From Cinclus cinclus (Eukaryota; Chordata; Aves; Passeriformes; Cinclidae), in assembly GCF_963662255.1 (NCBI RefSeq), contig NC_085047.1, positions 50,652,006 to 50,716,005 of the forward strand: 64,000 nucleotides of DNA, in the 5' to 3' direction. A program made the position numbers and the translations under genes. Shown here in pieces: positions 1-39,300 of this stretch. Position 1 is the stretch's first letter. Every line of letters starts with the position of its first letter. Under the pieces are notes generated by a model. That model did not search any database, was not told where the DNA came from, and worked only from the letters and a program-made list of their open reading frames with translations.

Positions 1-29296
<29,296 letters not shown>

Positions 29297-30629
29297 CAGG
29301 ACCCTTGGGCCCCCTTTCAAGCTGGGAGTGCTGCCCTGTGGGAGTGAGGTGGCTCGATGTCTTCTCAGCCTTACAAAGGTTTGGTCAAACTGTACTCACT
29401 CTTGTTACATTTAGGATTTCCTCTAAAAAGCGATGGGCTGAACTTCAAACACGTAGCAATACTGTAAGGACAGAGGTAGCATAGAGCACTTGGGACAGCA
29501 TCCTTTGTTCTGTGTTGCACAAAAAAACAGTTAGCATTTCACTGAGCAACTGCAACTCACTACTGAAGAAGTGACTTCCATTGCATACCAAAGCCTACTA
29601 TACTGAACAATACTTCCTTTATAGCAAATTAATTTTTGGTTGGCAAAAGTGCAATGTTTCCTTCAAAAAATAGTATTTTTTGTTAAAAAAAAAACTTGTA
29701 CATTTTTTCCTTTTTTTTTCCTTATTTAGTTGAGTGAAAGATGGGCAGAATGAAGCTGGCCACGGAATCTCACAAACACGTTGGTCAAAAGCTGAGAGCC
29801 TGTGTATATGAAACAAACTGTAAACATTATAATTTAATGTACACTGTAATTCAAATATGATTACTGTATCTTAAAACAATGAGCTGCTATGAAGTACATT
29901 TCCTAATGTTACTAGGCTACTGTCTCTGAAGGTACTGGATCATATTGCAGAGGTCTGTTCTTAGGCCCCCCCTAAGGATCATGAAAGGTCATGGCAGATT
30001 TTCTTTTTTTTATTAAGGACCTTGGCTGCTTTTTACTAGAGGTTTGCTTTTATGAATATATTTATACTATTAAAGGATGGTTGACCTAATTTATCTTGCT
30101 ATTTTGTAGGAGAAAGTCCCATCACAGAGTCAAAGCTTTTGAACTGTTAAGCATGCATATTTTTAATTTAATATAAATTTTGAGTATGAAAAGTATTAAC
30201 GTGAAATGCAAGTTACGTTAAGTTCCTTCAAAGAGATGTCTTATTTGCAATGTATATATAGGAGCCATAACTATATGGTTTCTTACATTTAACTGCTGTC
30301 CAGTGTTAAATGTATGCATGTAAATCTGTTGCACATCTGAGACACTTTTATTCTGACAACTGTGTAACTTATTCACACTGTAAATACACTTAACTGTTTT
30401 TGTGAAGTAACTTTGAGATTTGGATTAGTACATCCATTTAACTAAAGTATAAAAGTCATATCTAGTCACGACATAGTACGTGCTTGTTGTGAAAATTGCG
30501 TTCTTGTCTAAATCAGTACTGTTGCACATAGTATCCATGATCAGCAGTGCCCCAAAGATACTTGTCTCATGGTTGAGGTAGCTGAAGCCATTCATAGAAA
30601 ATAGTGAGAAATATAACTACAGCCTGACC

Positions 30630-30630
<1 letters not shown>

Positions 30631-30666
<36 letters not shown>

Positions 30667-30679
30667 AAAAAAAAAAAAA
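30631..30679. repeat. poly(A) tract, 49 bases with one C
   Basis: A35, C, A13 encoded in genomic DNA downstream of the FRY stop. No LINE or SINE body precedes it that I can recognise. Confidence 0.95.
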
Positions 30680-31079
30680 CCACCTTACAACTCGGCATGG
30701 AAGACTACAAGAACAAAAGTAGTTTCAGTGGTTTTCCACTGGCACTGAAAACCTCCAAACTTCCCTCTACCCTACCTTTTTTACACTGTCACCGATACTG
30801 CTCTTTAAAAGGGTTTTTCCCCTCATTTCAAATACAGGCACAGCTTACACCTTTTTCCCTCCTGTTTTACAGTTACAGTCTTATTCTGGCAGCTAGTCTC
30901 TGATTACCAAGCTGCTGTAGTTTTTTATATACACATTTGACAGAGGCAGGAGGGAAGACATTTGCATTGGCACCAGACTTCATGCTCCAGCATATTTGCA
31001 TCTTCCCCCCTAGTTTGAGTGGCTGAAGGGAAAAATTTCCTATTGTATCTTTAATCTCAGCATGCCCTGAAGACTTCAA

Positions 31080-31085
31080 AATAAA
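31080..31085 (+). terminator. Poly(A) signal AATAAA, candidate distal FRY end
   Basis: Canonical hexamer followed by the T-rich/GT-containing 'gtcttttagg'. It is the last + strand hexamer before the convergent ZAR1L gene. Confidence 0.5.
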
Positions 31086-31182
31086 GTCTTTTAGGAAATC
31101 AAATAGGTTGCTTCCTTACAGATGCACTTTCCTCTTTCATCCAAGGAAAATGAAACTAAGGGGTATCAAACTAGTGCAAACT

Positions 31183-31198
31183 TTTATTGAACTTTATT
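31183..31198 (-). terminator. Two poly(A) signals for ZAR1L (minus strand)
   Basis: TTTATT occurs at 31183-31188 and 31193-31198, that is AATAAA twice on the - strand, 159-176 bases past the ZAR1L stop. This fits a short 3' UTR. Confidence 0.65.
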
Positions 31199-31356
31199 TA
31201 CAGTATACATACACAGTGAAACTACGTACTTTAGGTTATTATACTTTACAATAATACTGAAGTCTTCATCCATTATCCAATGCCAGGTCAAAAGCCTTAA
31301 GTCAAAACATTACAATAGACAAAGTGCAAAGCACAAAACAAAAGAAAGCTGGTGGA

Positions 31357-31500
31357 TCAGACAATGTATTTGAAGCTGTAAGTGCTATCACAGGACAGCC
31401 TTTTTCCTCTGCAGCGGCCACAGAGTTCTTGGCGATGAGGTCTCTTGAGATCAATGTGTCTCTTTCTCTGAGGGCAAGAACAACGGGTCTTGGAACAGAT
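31357..31500 (-). CDS. ZAR1L: ZAR1L exon 4, zinc-binding C-terminus and stop
   Basis: Acceptor on the - strand 'gtttcttaag', 48 codons including TGA at 31359-31357. Reads 'ICSKTRCSCPQRKRHIDLKR', 'PHRQELCGRCRGKRLSC' and ends 'TYSFKYIV', the diagnostic ZAR family tail with six Cys. Confidence 0.97.
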   Translation of the reverse strand: MCSKTRCSCPQRKRHIDLKRPHRQELCGRCRGKRLSCDSTYSFKYIV

Positions 31501-33195
31501 CTTAAGAAACAAAGATAAGTTAGTAGTAGTAGATCAAAGAGGATGCACATCATGTTAGACTAATACTTGGTTTTAGTTATAGCAACATATTGGGGCTGAT
31601 ACACTTCAGAGCTCTTGTGGTAAAAACCTTGTAGATTTAAGGTGTAAGAGCTTTCTCATGCAGAAGCACAAAACCCTACCATACATGTAGCAGGCTATAA
31701 CGATGTATGAAAACTGTTCATGTAAGCCATCCATGGGAGGAAGGAGGCCTACCTCAAGACACAATCCCCAAATAACATTTCCTAGTATTTCAATGAAATG
31801 AAATTTTCTTCCAGATAAAGTCAATATCAAGTTCAACAATAGTGTAAGTGTATAGGATAACATCTGACAATCTTATTGGAGTACAGTTAACTTACCTGGC
31901 ACTGGATTGCTTCCACTCGATAGGGATTGAAGCCCTTTTGGCATTTGCGACAGAGCTGCTTGAAGTACACCTGAAAAGAAGTGCAAGTTCTTTTAGCATA
32001 GAGACATATTCAAAGTGTTCTGTGCAGGCGCCTAAACTTGTGCCAAAACATCTGATTTATCAGATACTTTACACCCTTCTCACAAGTCTCAGAAGAAAAT
32101 AAATAACTTGTTAACTACCTTGTTGCTTCCAGAAATGCACCACACGTAAGCACTCTCCCATCTGGTCTTGCAGTCTTTGCAGTGGAAATAGCCATACTTC
32201 TGCTCCAAGAACTGCAGAGACAGAGTTCACTAAGCATCCTGAGAACACCAAGCCCAGCTTCCCTCACTACTAGTCCCCGAGGATGGGGAGACAAAAAGGT
32301 TGCCTAGGAGGCCATACGGAAGTATTTGAAGTCGTACTAAACGGGGCTCTGAGCAATATGGTCTAGTGGGTGGCATCCCTGCCACGGAAGGGAGGTTGCA
32401 ACTGGACCATGTTTAAGATCCCTTCCAACCCAAAGCATTCTACCATGCTTTGATCCACACGTGTGGGTTTTTACAGGCTGGAGGCCCTTCTGCTCTAGGG
32501 GAGAAAGAGCCAGCCCGGGGCAGGACAGGGACCACCGCGCAGCTCGTGAGGTGACCTCCGGCCACCTTGCTTGAGGGTTCGTCCCTCGCCCCATCCCGGC
32601 GCACCTGGAAGGCAGCTCTCTGCCTGGGAGCCACGGTCTCGTCCCGCCGCGTCCCCACCGGCTCCTGGCGCGGCGGAAGCGCGGCCCCTGCCGGGCCCTC
32701 CCGCTTCTCCTCGCCGCCGTCCGCAGTCGGGGTCTCCTCGGTGGCCGCTGCCTTCTCCGGGAGCGGCGCGCCGTCGGGCAGCGCGAAGAGGCGGCGGTCG
32801 GGCGCGGGTGAGTAAAGGGCGAGGCGTGCCGGGGAGCGCAGGGCGGCGGGGCTGAAAGGGCGGGCGGGCGGCAGCGTGCGCGGCCCCAGCGAGCACTGCA
32901 CGGCCGCGTCTGCCCGCAGGCTCACCTGCACCGCCGCCTCCTTCGTACTGGCCCGGCGCGGCGTCAGCGCGGGGCCCACCTGCGACAGCAGCGCCTGGAG
33001 CTGCGCCCGCCGGCAGCTGTCCAGGTAGTCGGAGGGCAGCGGCGAGAAGGGCCCCCCGAGGAAGGGGCTGATGCTGCCGCTCTTACTCTGCTTCCAGCTG
33101 GGCTGCTTGGCCGCACCGTCCCAGCCGCGGCCGAGCGCGGGGCCGCTCCTGAAGTTCTGGTATGTGCTAAAGGGGGAACAGACGAAGCTGTCCAT
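31357..33195 (-). CDS. ZAR1L: ZAR1L (zygote arrest 1-like), complete, 4 exons
   Basis: Minus-strand exons 33195-32605, 32211-32119, 31970-31896 and 31500-31357 join in phase 0 throughout to 300 residues plus TGA; as I recall, human ZAR1L is slightly longer. The N-terminal part is Pro/Ala/Arg-rich and disordered with a conserved 'DYLDSCRRAQLQALLSQV' motif. The C-terminal ~100 residues form the ZAR-type zinc-binding domain with paired Cys: 'FHCKDCKTRW', 'LCRKCQKGFNPYR', 'IQCQ', 'ICSKTRCSC', 'LCGRCRGKRLSC'. Family knowledge: ZAR1/ZAR1L bind 3' UTR elements of maternal mRNAs and repress translation in oocytes. The gene is convergent with FRY and divergent from BRCA2. It is distinguished from ZAR1 by synteny. 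Confidence 0.95.
31896..31970 (-). CDS. ZAR1L: ZAR1L exon 3
   Basis: Acceptor 'ttcttttcag', donor CAG|GTAAGT on the - strand, 25 codons, phase 0. Encodes 'VYFKQLCRKCQKGFNPYRVE' plus AIQCQ. Confidence 0.96.
32119..32211 (-). CDS. ZAR1L: ZAR1L exon 2, first zinc ligands
   Basis: Acceptor 'ctctgcag', donor AAG|GTAGTT on the - strand, 31 codons, phase 0. Encodes 'FLEQKYGYFHCKDCKTRWES' and 'AYVWCISGSNK'. Confidence 0.96.
32212..32604 (-). other. ZAR1L intron 1 with a CR1 tail
   Basis: 393-bp intron (donor CAG|GTGCGC on the - strand). Its middle is a CR1 3' remnant in + orientation (32343-32455), antisense to ZAR1L. The exon-proximal part is GC-rich. Confidence 0.75.
32343..32455 (+). mobile_element. 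CR1 LINE 3' fragment in ZAR1L intron 1
   Basis: 'gtctagtgggtggcatccct', 'gccacggaagggaggttgc', 'ccttccaacccaaagcattc' and a 'taccatgctttga' tail match the CR1 3' end and its terminal octamers. It is antisense to the host gene. Confidence 0.8.
32605..33195 (-). CDS. ZAR1L: ZAR1L exon 1, start codon and disordered N-terminus
   Basis: ATG at 33195-33193 on the - strand opens 'MDSFVCSPFSTYQNFRSGP'; 197 codons end at 'RRDETVAPRQRAAFQ' with donor CAG|GTGCGC. GC-rich (a CpG island). The frame stays open into the intron, but the zinc domain requires the splice. The start is chosen because the family motif 'SDYLDSCRRAQLQALLSQV' follows at about residue 55 and upstream sequence looks like promoter. 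Confidence 0.93.
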
Positions 33196-34830
33196 GGTTA
33201 TCGCCGCTGAAGGGTCAGCCCTACCTGTGCCCCTGCCCTGCTTTTATCTTACCTGGGTAGCTAATGGTTGCTAATTGATGGGGAAAGTGGGGCCAGCTGG
33301 GGGTGGAGGGGGTTGCTGATGGCAAGTGAGGGCCGGCAGGCCAGCCTGCCTTCTTTCTCTGCCATACTCTAATGATGAAGAGATATCATTAAACCACAGG
33401 TAGGAAAAAACACGGCCCGTCTATACAGCGAGGAGAAGGCTGCTTATTCACAGTTCCTTCTGCTCATGGTCTTAAGGAAAAGGGGGTTTGTGTAACTAAC
33501 AAAGCCCAGATAAACTGGGTGTCCCTCGGAGAGCTGAGCAAAGAATTCAGGCAATTATGTCTCTGAAAAGAAGTCTTTACCGGTATTAAAAGGTCAGAGC
33601 ATCCCCATTGTTCCATTACTTGGGGATTATCTACCTGGAACTTTTTCTGTCAACTGAACTGCTTTAGGAAAAGACTGAATATACTTGTGTATACAATACA
33701 CAAGTAAGGGAAAGCAGTGGCTTGATACCTGTACCAAAAATAAGCGTTAGTAATAAAATGTTAGTAATGTGAGCTAGTAATAAAAACACGTGCATATTAG
33801 ACTAATAGTCCTTCTTCCATTATTGCACCCCTTTAGTTCAGTTTTAAGGTAATATCGTTGAAATAACGTGATAAATCATCCAAACTCTGTATGTAAGCCT
33901 TTAGGGACTGGAGAACCCTTAAATCCCTGGGACCGATGTGATGTGAAATCCTTTCTTTGTATGACTCCTCACCAACTTTATAAATGCATTGCTTTATAAA
34001 ATTCAGTGGGCCAGCAAGAGAGAGGCTAGAGAAGACCTGATAGGGATCATGCCTTTAAACGTTCACAGTGTATCTGACACTTTCAAATGTCTGAGATACA
34101 TCAGTAAGAAACAGCATTTTTACAGGGCAGAGGGAGGTTCAGATTCAGGAAACCCATTCATTATAATTCAAAGAAACATGTCTCAAGGCTGCATGTTGTG
34201 ATTGTGTTTTCAGAGTACTATCAGTATCAACTCAAAGCAAAAATAAGGTATTGAGATGGCCGAGTTAAAACTTAATGACTGCAGTGTGACTGCAAAAAGA
34301 GTAAGTTTTTAAGGTGCTTTGGGAATGGGGTTGGAAATCTAATTGGAAACTACATGCCATCATTTAAACCAACAGTTCTTCTAAAATGCATTGGGAAGAA
34401 CGTTACTGCTGCTCCCCAAAACACAGCAGGGTTAGAAGTTAGAAGAAGAAACTTTAGTTTCTTGAAAGGAAGAGGGATATGGAAAATTATTGTACCACAA
34501 GAAATTGACAAAAGTGACAGATGAATAAGCAGGTGATGTGATAAAACTGTGCAACGTAAGGACTGGTGTGGGGAGGTAGGAAGAAACCCCTTTATGGCAC
34601 AAGAATAGATGAACATCCTGCTAAAATGAAGATGGTAAACTCAAAAGTTGGTGGTGATGAGTGTCCCACCCATCTTGAAGTTGTTCCGTCGCCAAAGCCA
34701 AGAATTTACTCAGGAGACAAAGTGGGAATGGACACGTATGTGGAGGATAGTACCGTTCTCTTTATTGGAACATCAACAACCGTTTCATGTGTCGAGGCCT
34801 ACAAAACCCCCTGAGAAGCAGGCTGAGGCT
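33196..34830. other. ZAR1L-BRCA2 intergenic region
   Basis: Gap between the ZAR1L start and the BRCA2 CpG island. Moderate GC, no repeat or RNA gene recognised. Open frames at 34566-35331 merely run into the CpG island and lack any known domain. Confidence 0.6.
33241..33248 (-). promoter_or_regulatory. TATA-like box of ZAR1L (candidate)
   Basis: The - strand reads GATAAAAG about 46 bases ahead of the ZAR1L ATG, which would allow a very short leader. Oocyte genes often use TATA-type promoters, but this call is positional inference. Confidence 0.3.
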
Positions 34831-34839
34831 CGCACAGGC

Positions 34840-35330
34840 CATGGCACCTGCCCGCTGGGAGCCCCCCAGAGCCTTTCCCCGCAGGTCGCTGTTAGCTGCT
34901 GTTGCTCAGCAACGCGGGCCATGTCAGCCGGGGATGTGCTGCTTCATCCCCAGGCCTCTACACGCGTGAGGGAAGCTGCCGGCAGCCATCCCGGCTCGGG
35001 GCACGCTCCCTTTCTGAACTGCGCGCAGTCAGCTACGGGGGCACAGCCCTTACGGCGGGCACCGCGCGTCCCCCGGCCGCAGCGCCGGGCCCCGTGCAGG
35101 GCAGCCCGGGGCGGGGCCGGTTCGCCGCCTCCTTGCCGGGAGGTGGGAGCGGCGGATGCTCCGGCTGCGCAGGCGCGGGGCCGTGTTGGCGCCAAGCTTC
35201 GAACGGGGCGGCCGGGCCGGGGGTCTGCGCTGCCCCCTCGTCCCCCGCCGCCTTCCCTGCCCTCCCCACCCCGCCCCTGCGTGAGGCGATGCTGCGGCCG
35301 CCGCCCCGCCCGAGGCGCCGCCAGCAGGTA
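34840..35330 (+). promoter_or_regulatory. CpG-island promoter of BRCA2
   Basis: Dense CpG dinucleotides begin near 34.85 kb and persist to about 35.55 kb. Candidate sites are an NRF1-like TGCGCAGGCGCG (35166-35177) and the palindrome TTGGCGCCAA (35186-35195), which resembles E2F sites. E2F-type cell-cycle control of BRCA2 is established in mammals; its use here is inferred. Confidence 0.7.
35196..35327 (+). other. BRCA2: BRCA2 exon 1 (non-coding), 3' end defined by donor
   Basis: CAG|GTAACG at 35327/35328 is the best donor in the CpG island and matches the known arrangement of a non-coding first exon followed by ATG in exon 2. The start site is a guess just after the E2F-like palindrome. An ATG at 35289 opens a short upstream frame (see findings). 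Confidence 0.55.
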
Positions 35331-36216
35331 ACGGCCCCGCGTGTGGCTCGGCCCTGCGCCGGGGCGGCTCTGTGCTCTGGGGGTGTCTCTGCCGCCCCTC
35401 GGGGGGCGCTCCCTCTTCTCATAGCCCGCCGGGGCTCTGCAATCACCGGGTGTGGGGAAGGGGGGCTTGGGCCTGTCCCCGGACACCCCGCGCTGACCCG
35501 GCGGGGCTGCGCAGGCCGCGCTCTCTGCGCGGTCATTGCCCGGGAGGAGCTTCCCCTCACGGGAAGCAGCGCGGACTGGTCAAATCGCACTTTTAAAAAT
35601 GTGCTTCTGAGGCAGTGTTAAGTTCCTCGGTGGTCTGTCTTAATGCAGCCCGTACCCCATTTTAAAGCCCCCGTGTTTCCCGTGGTTTTGGTAAGGCAGC
35701 GTGTGTAACACGGCCGTCGTGTGGGAAACGGCTATTACTGTGGAAGGCATAAACGTGTGAAACGGTGAAGTCCCACCGTGGTCTTATTTACACGTGTTTT
35801 TTTTAACAGAACTGTGAAACTGGCAGTGTCTGCTCCACTTGAAAGCGATTTTGAATCAAATTCTTGAGGTGTAAGTTGTGATGGTTGTAAGAGTATGTAT
35901 GTGACAGTACATATTCCTTCCTAACACCATGTACTGAATGTGGGGTTTTGCCATGTGTTTAAAATACCTCAGAAGTGTTCTGCCAATTCCATCTTAGTTT
36001 TCTCCTGTGTTTACTGAGTGTTTTCATTATCTCTGGTATAATTCCCTCATGCTCTTGTCTGTTGTTTTCCTACCATGTTCATCATTGTGGTGTTTGAATG
36101 CTCACATCACAGTGAAAGCTAAACAAGCTGGGCTGTGGCACCCCACAAAATGCAGGAAAGCAGGCCTAAGACATTCAACCAGCAGTGTATGAAAGTGTTT
36201 TCATATTTCTTCTCAG
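35328..36216 (+). other. BRCA2 intron 1
   Basis: The CpG-rich first 250 bases are part of the island; the rest is AT-rich. No repeat recognised. Ends 'tttcttctcag'. Confidence 0.6.
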
Positions 36217-36320
36217 GCTTTTCAACTGTTCCAGTAATGTCATGGATAAGAAAATGGCTTGCAAACCTGTGGAAAGACCAACTTTCTTTGAAATATTTAA
36301 GGCACACTGCAGTGAATCAG
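36217..36320 (+). CDS. BRCA2: BRCA2 exon 2, start codon
   Basis: Acceptor 'atatttcttctcag' at 36216, donor TCAG|GTACTT; coding from ATG 36242. Reads [20 protein letters not shown] then AHCSES (phase 1 end). The motif 'ERPTFFEIF' is conserved with human exon 2. A second in-frame ATG at 36254 starts MACKPVERP, the start I remember for other bird proteins. Both have purine at -3 and G at +4, so either could be used. The 5' 25 bases are leader. Confidence 0.93.
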
Positions 36321-39300
36321 GTACTTATCTGAAGTAAATAATTCTGATTAGGATTGCTTTCTGGGCACCAGTATTTTATATGCATTTGCTGTATGTTCCA
36401 CACGAAAGCTTTATGCAAGTTGTTAGCTGCTGTTCTTGCCCTGAACCTGTATTTCCTAATACCTAGATTTCTTCAAATTTCTATTTGTAGTTTTTTTTTT
36501 CATAATATATGCTTAGTTACTTTTTGTACTTGCTTTTTTAGAGTTGTCACCTCTATACATATCCACATGCAGACCAGGCTTAATCTTTTGCTAAAGGCAC
36601 CTGTGGTCATTAGTAATTTTAACAGGAACCTGTTTAATTTGCCAGTCTGAGCAAAACCAAGAGAGACGCTAAAAGCAAGGGTATATTTGTAAAATGAACT
36701 GAACATTTTTCTGGTCTTTCAGTTATTTTGTTAATGGTCTGAGACTTTTGGCAGATATCCCTCTGTATTTTGTGGTTATCAGAGTTCAAAGCCATCTAGA
36801 AACAAACAAACAAACCAGAAATATGGCAGTGGAAGGAGCAACGTGTTTTGCCACTAGCATTTAAATGCCTGGTGTATTTTCACATCCTCCATGGAGGAAC
36901 CTTTTTTTCTTTTTCATGTGGTTTTCTGTATGTTTTCCTTTGTAGACTTAGGGCCTATCAGTCTTAATTGGTTTGAAGAGCTCAGCGCAGAAGCACCCCC
37001 ATATGACCCCAAATCGTTCGGAGAGGTTGATGGGCCCTCTGGCTGGCTTGATCAAACAGCTTTTAAAACTCCAAGGACAAAACCCTCTACATACAGTCAG
37101 CTGGCATCAACCCCACTGCTCTTTAAAGAGCAAAATGCAGTATTACCACCTTCTCCTGAGAAAGAGCCAGATCAGAAAAAAATAGGAGCAAGTGAGTGAC
37201 TTTTTTTTTTTTTTTTACCTTTTGTTGCAGCTGGTGATCATTAATCTAGTAGATAATGTTACTGTGGGAATTGTGTGACTAAGAAGCTTATTTTAGTAGT
37301 CTTCTGAAGATCATCTATAAAAACGCAGAATTAATAGTGAATTTTACTTGTGATAAACTGATAATATATAAGCAAAATTCCTTGTATGAAAGATACTGCT
37401 ATGGGCCAAACATTCTAAATACTGTTAATATGAGGGGATATGAACTTATTAGCATAACCTGTTGAACTGCAAGTTGGAGTGATTTTTTTTTTAGCAGTCT
37501 CAGTTTTGTTTTATGCAAAAGTTTTGAAGCTTTTCAAGGGAGAGAATCATCCTTATCATGGTGACGTGCGAGGCAATCTGTGGGGCACTCCTTAAACTTT
37601 CTTGGGAAGTTTTAGAAGCACCATCTCTTGGAGTTACTAAGATTGTAAGTTATAGAAAAAATTACATTCTTCCATTCAGGAAAAAAAATGGAATTTATGA
37701 GGTACTTCTCATACATTATTTCCAAATCCCAAGTACATCATGGGAGTACATGTCACTCTGCTCCTTTCTGATGTACCCAGCCTCCTTAGACAGTGAGAAG
37801 AATCTTTTCTATGGAGAATGTGTGCAAGATTTTTTATGTAAGAATCTCTTCTATGGAAGAGGATTTAATCCCATTCCTGGAATATGTGATTGGTACATCT
37901 GTGGTGTCTGTGTCCTACTGATAAGCTTTTCCAACCAGGTTACAAACACAAGACTCCCTTTATTACCAGAATTATTCTTAGATCCTGAGCAAATTCTGTG
38001 AAGGGTTAGAGCTGTGCTGCAGTTCAGGTATGCCTTATTGCACTACTTCCATGGAATATTGTAACTCTGTTCTTCTGAAGTTGGCTGCTGAACTTAAATG
38101 TAGCTATTTGTATTTTACAGTGTTAGGTCCCCAGGGAATTCTTGTTTCAGGAATTGTTTTTGGCAGTTTCATAAATGGAAAAGAAAGGAATATTACGGTT
38201 ATTTATTTCAAAATGGTCAGTTTTGTTCTGCGTATACAGGGAGTTTACATGTCACTGCCTGAAATATTCTATTTTCTGTCAGAGCCAAATGGCTCTCGTG
38301 AAAACAAGAGCCTGGATGGGAGCTGATGGATTTCATACCTTAGTATAGTACTGGGATGCACCTGTGCTGTGCATATGAACTCAGGAACTCAGAAGCAGAG
38401 AGAAATGCACAAACTAAAGTGTAATATCTGATACTAAGGTTGCTTGGAAACTTCAGAGTGGAAATTCTCTTTAGTAGATGATTGTCCATGTAAGGGTCTC
38501 ACTGTTCAGAGGATTCTGCTGCTTTGGTGAGAACACTCTCTTTTGCCTGGAGATTCTTTGCAAATAAATAGATGCTGCTGACAGTGACTCCAACAACAGT
38601 TCTGGAAATATTTTTTTGCTTTTTGGTGCTTATTTGAATCAAAAAGTGTATGACTTAGTAAATTTGAGGGGAAGCTGCACAAACCTGTGTTTCCATGTAT
38701 TGTATTTTTGCTAAGAATAACTTCTGCAATGACAAGAAAGGCACAATGCAGTACATTAAAACTGAAATGGAGTATGTGACTTGGTTAATTCCAAGTGAAT
38801 AAAGTGACATAATGAGGGGTCTTCTTGGCTGTGCATTTAAAACATGTTTTGCATTGTTTGGATATAAAATTTGAACATACTTAAAAATACTAGAAGAGAA
38901 ATTAGGATTGGGTTTGTTTGGTTTTTTTTTTGTTTTTTTTTTTTTTTTTTTTGTTGGTTGGTTGGTTTGTTTGTTTGTGGTTTTTTTTTGAAAGCTTAAA
39001 TTTAAGCTTCAGAATTGAAACTGTTACCTGGAGTTCTGCAAAGTTGTGCTATTATATTCTATGTTGCAGATAGAGAGAATTTGATAAGCCCAAGTAACAC
39101 AAGAAGAAAAATAGACCAAGAAAATGAAATACTTGCTTCTCCTCCTGGTGCCTTCCACAACTGCCTTGCTGCTAGGTATGTTAAATATGTCAACACATAT
39201 AGAAAATAAGCTGGACCTTAAGCAAAAAGCAATATTCAACCCACCATATTTGACTGTTGAACTTTAAAAGCAGTGACTAATCTTGTATGTCTGATATGTT

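Larger units (their letters stand above)
29297..31100 (+). other. FRY 3' UTR (probable extent)
   Basis: No coding potential follows the stop. A weak poly(A) signal ATTAAA lies at 30069-30074 and a canonical AATAAA at 31080-31085, so short and long UTR forms are possible. A 49-base A-rich tract (30631-30679) lies inside the long form and would cause internal priming in oligo-dT libraries. Confidence 0.65.

Noticed and set aside
32567..32855. Plus-strand frames over ZAR1L exon 1
   Set aside because: Shadows of the real minus-strand GC-rich coding exon.
34648..35331. 227-codon open frame through the CpG island (and overlapping antisense frames)
   Set aside because: Long frames are expected in GC-rich, stop-poor sequence. 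The protein is Pro/Arg/Ala low complexity with no domain, and the region reads better as promoter and BRCA2 exon 1.
37558..38001. 147-codon open frame in BRCA2 intron 3
   Set aside because: Translation has no recognisable motif, the next and previous BRCA2 exons join without it, and phase does not fit. An internal NLFYG repeat comes from a small local duplication near 37797 and 37840.
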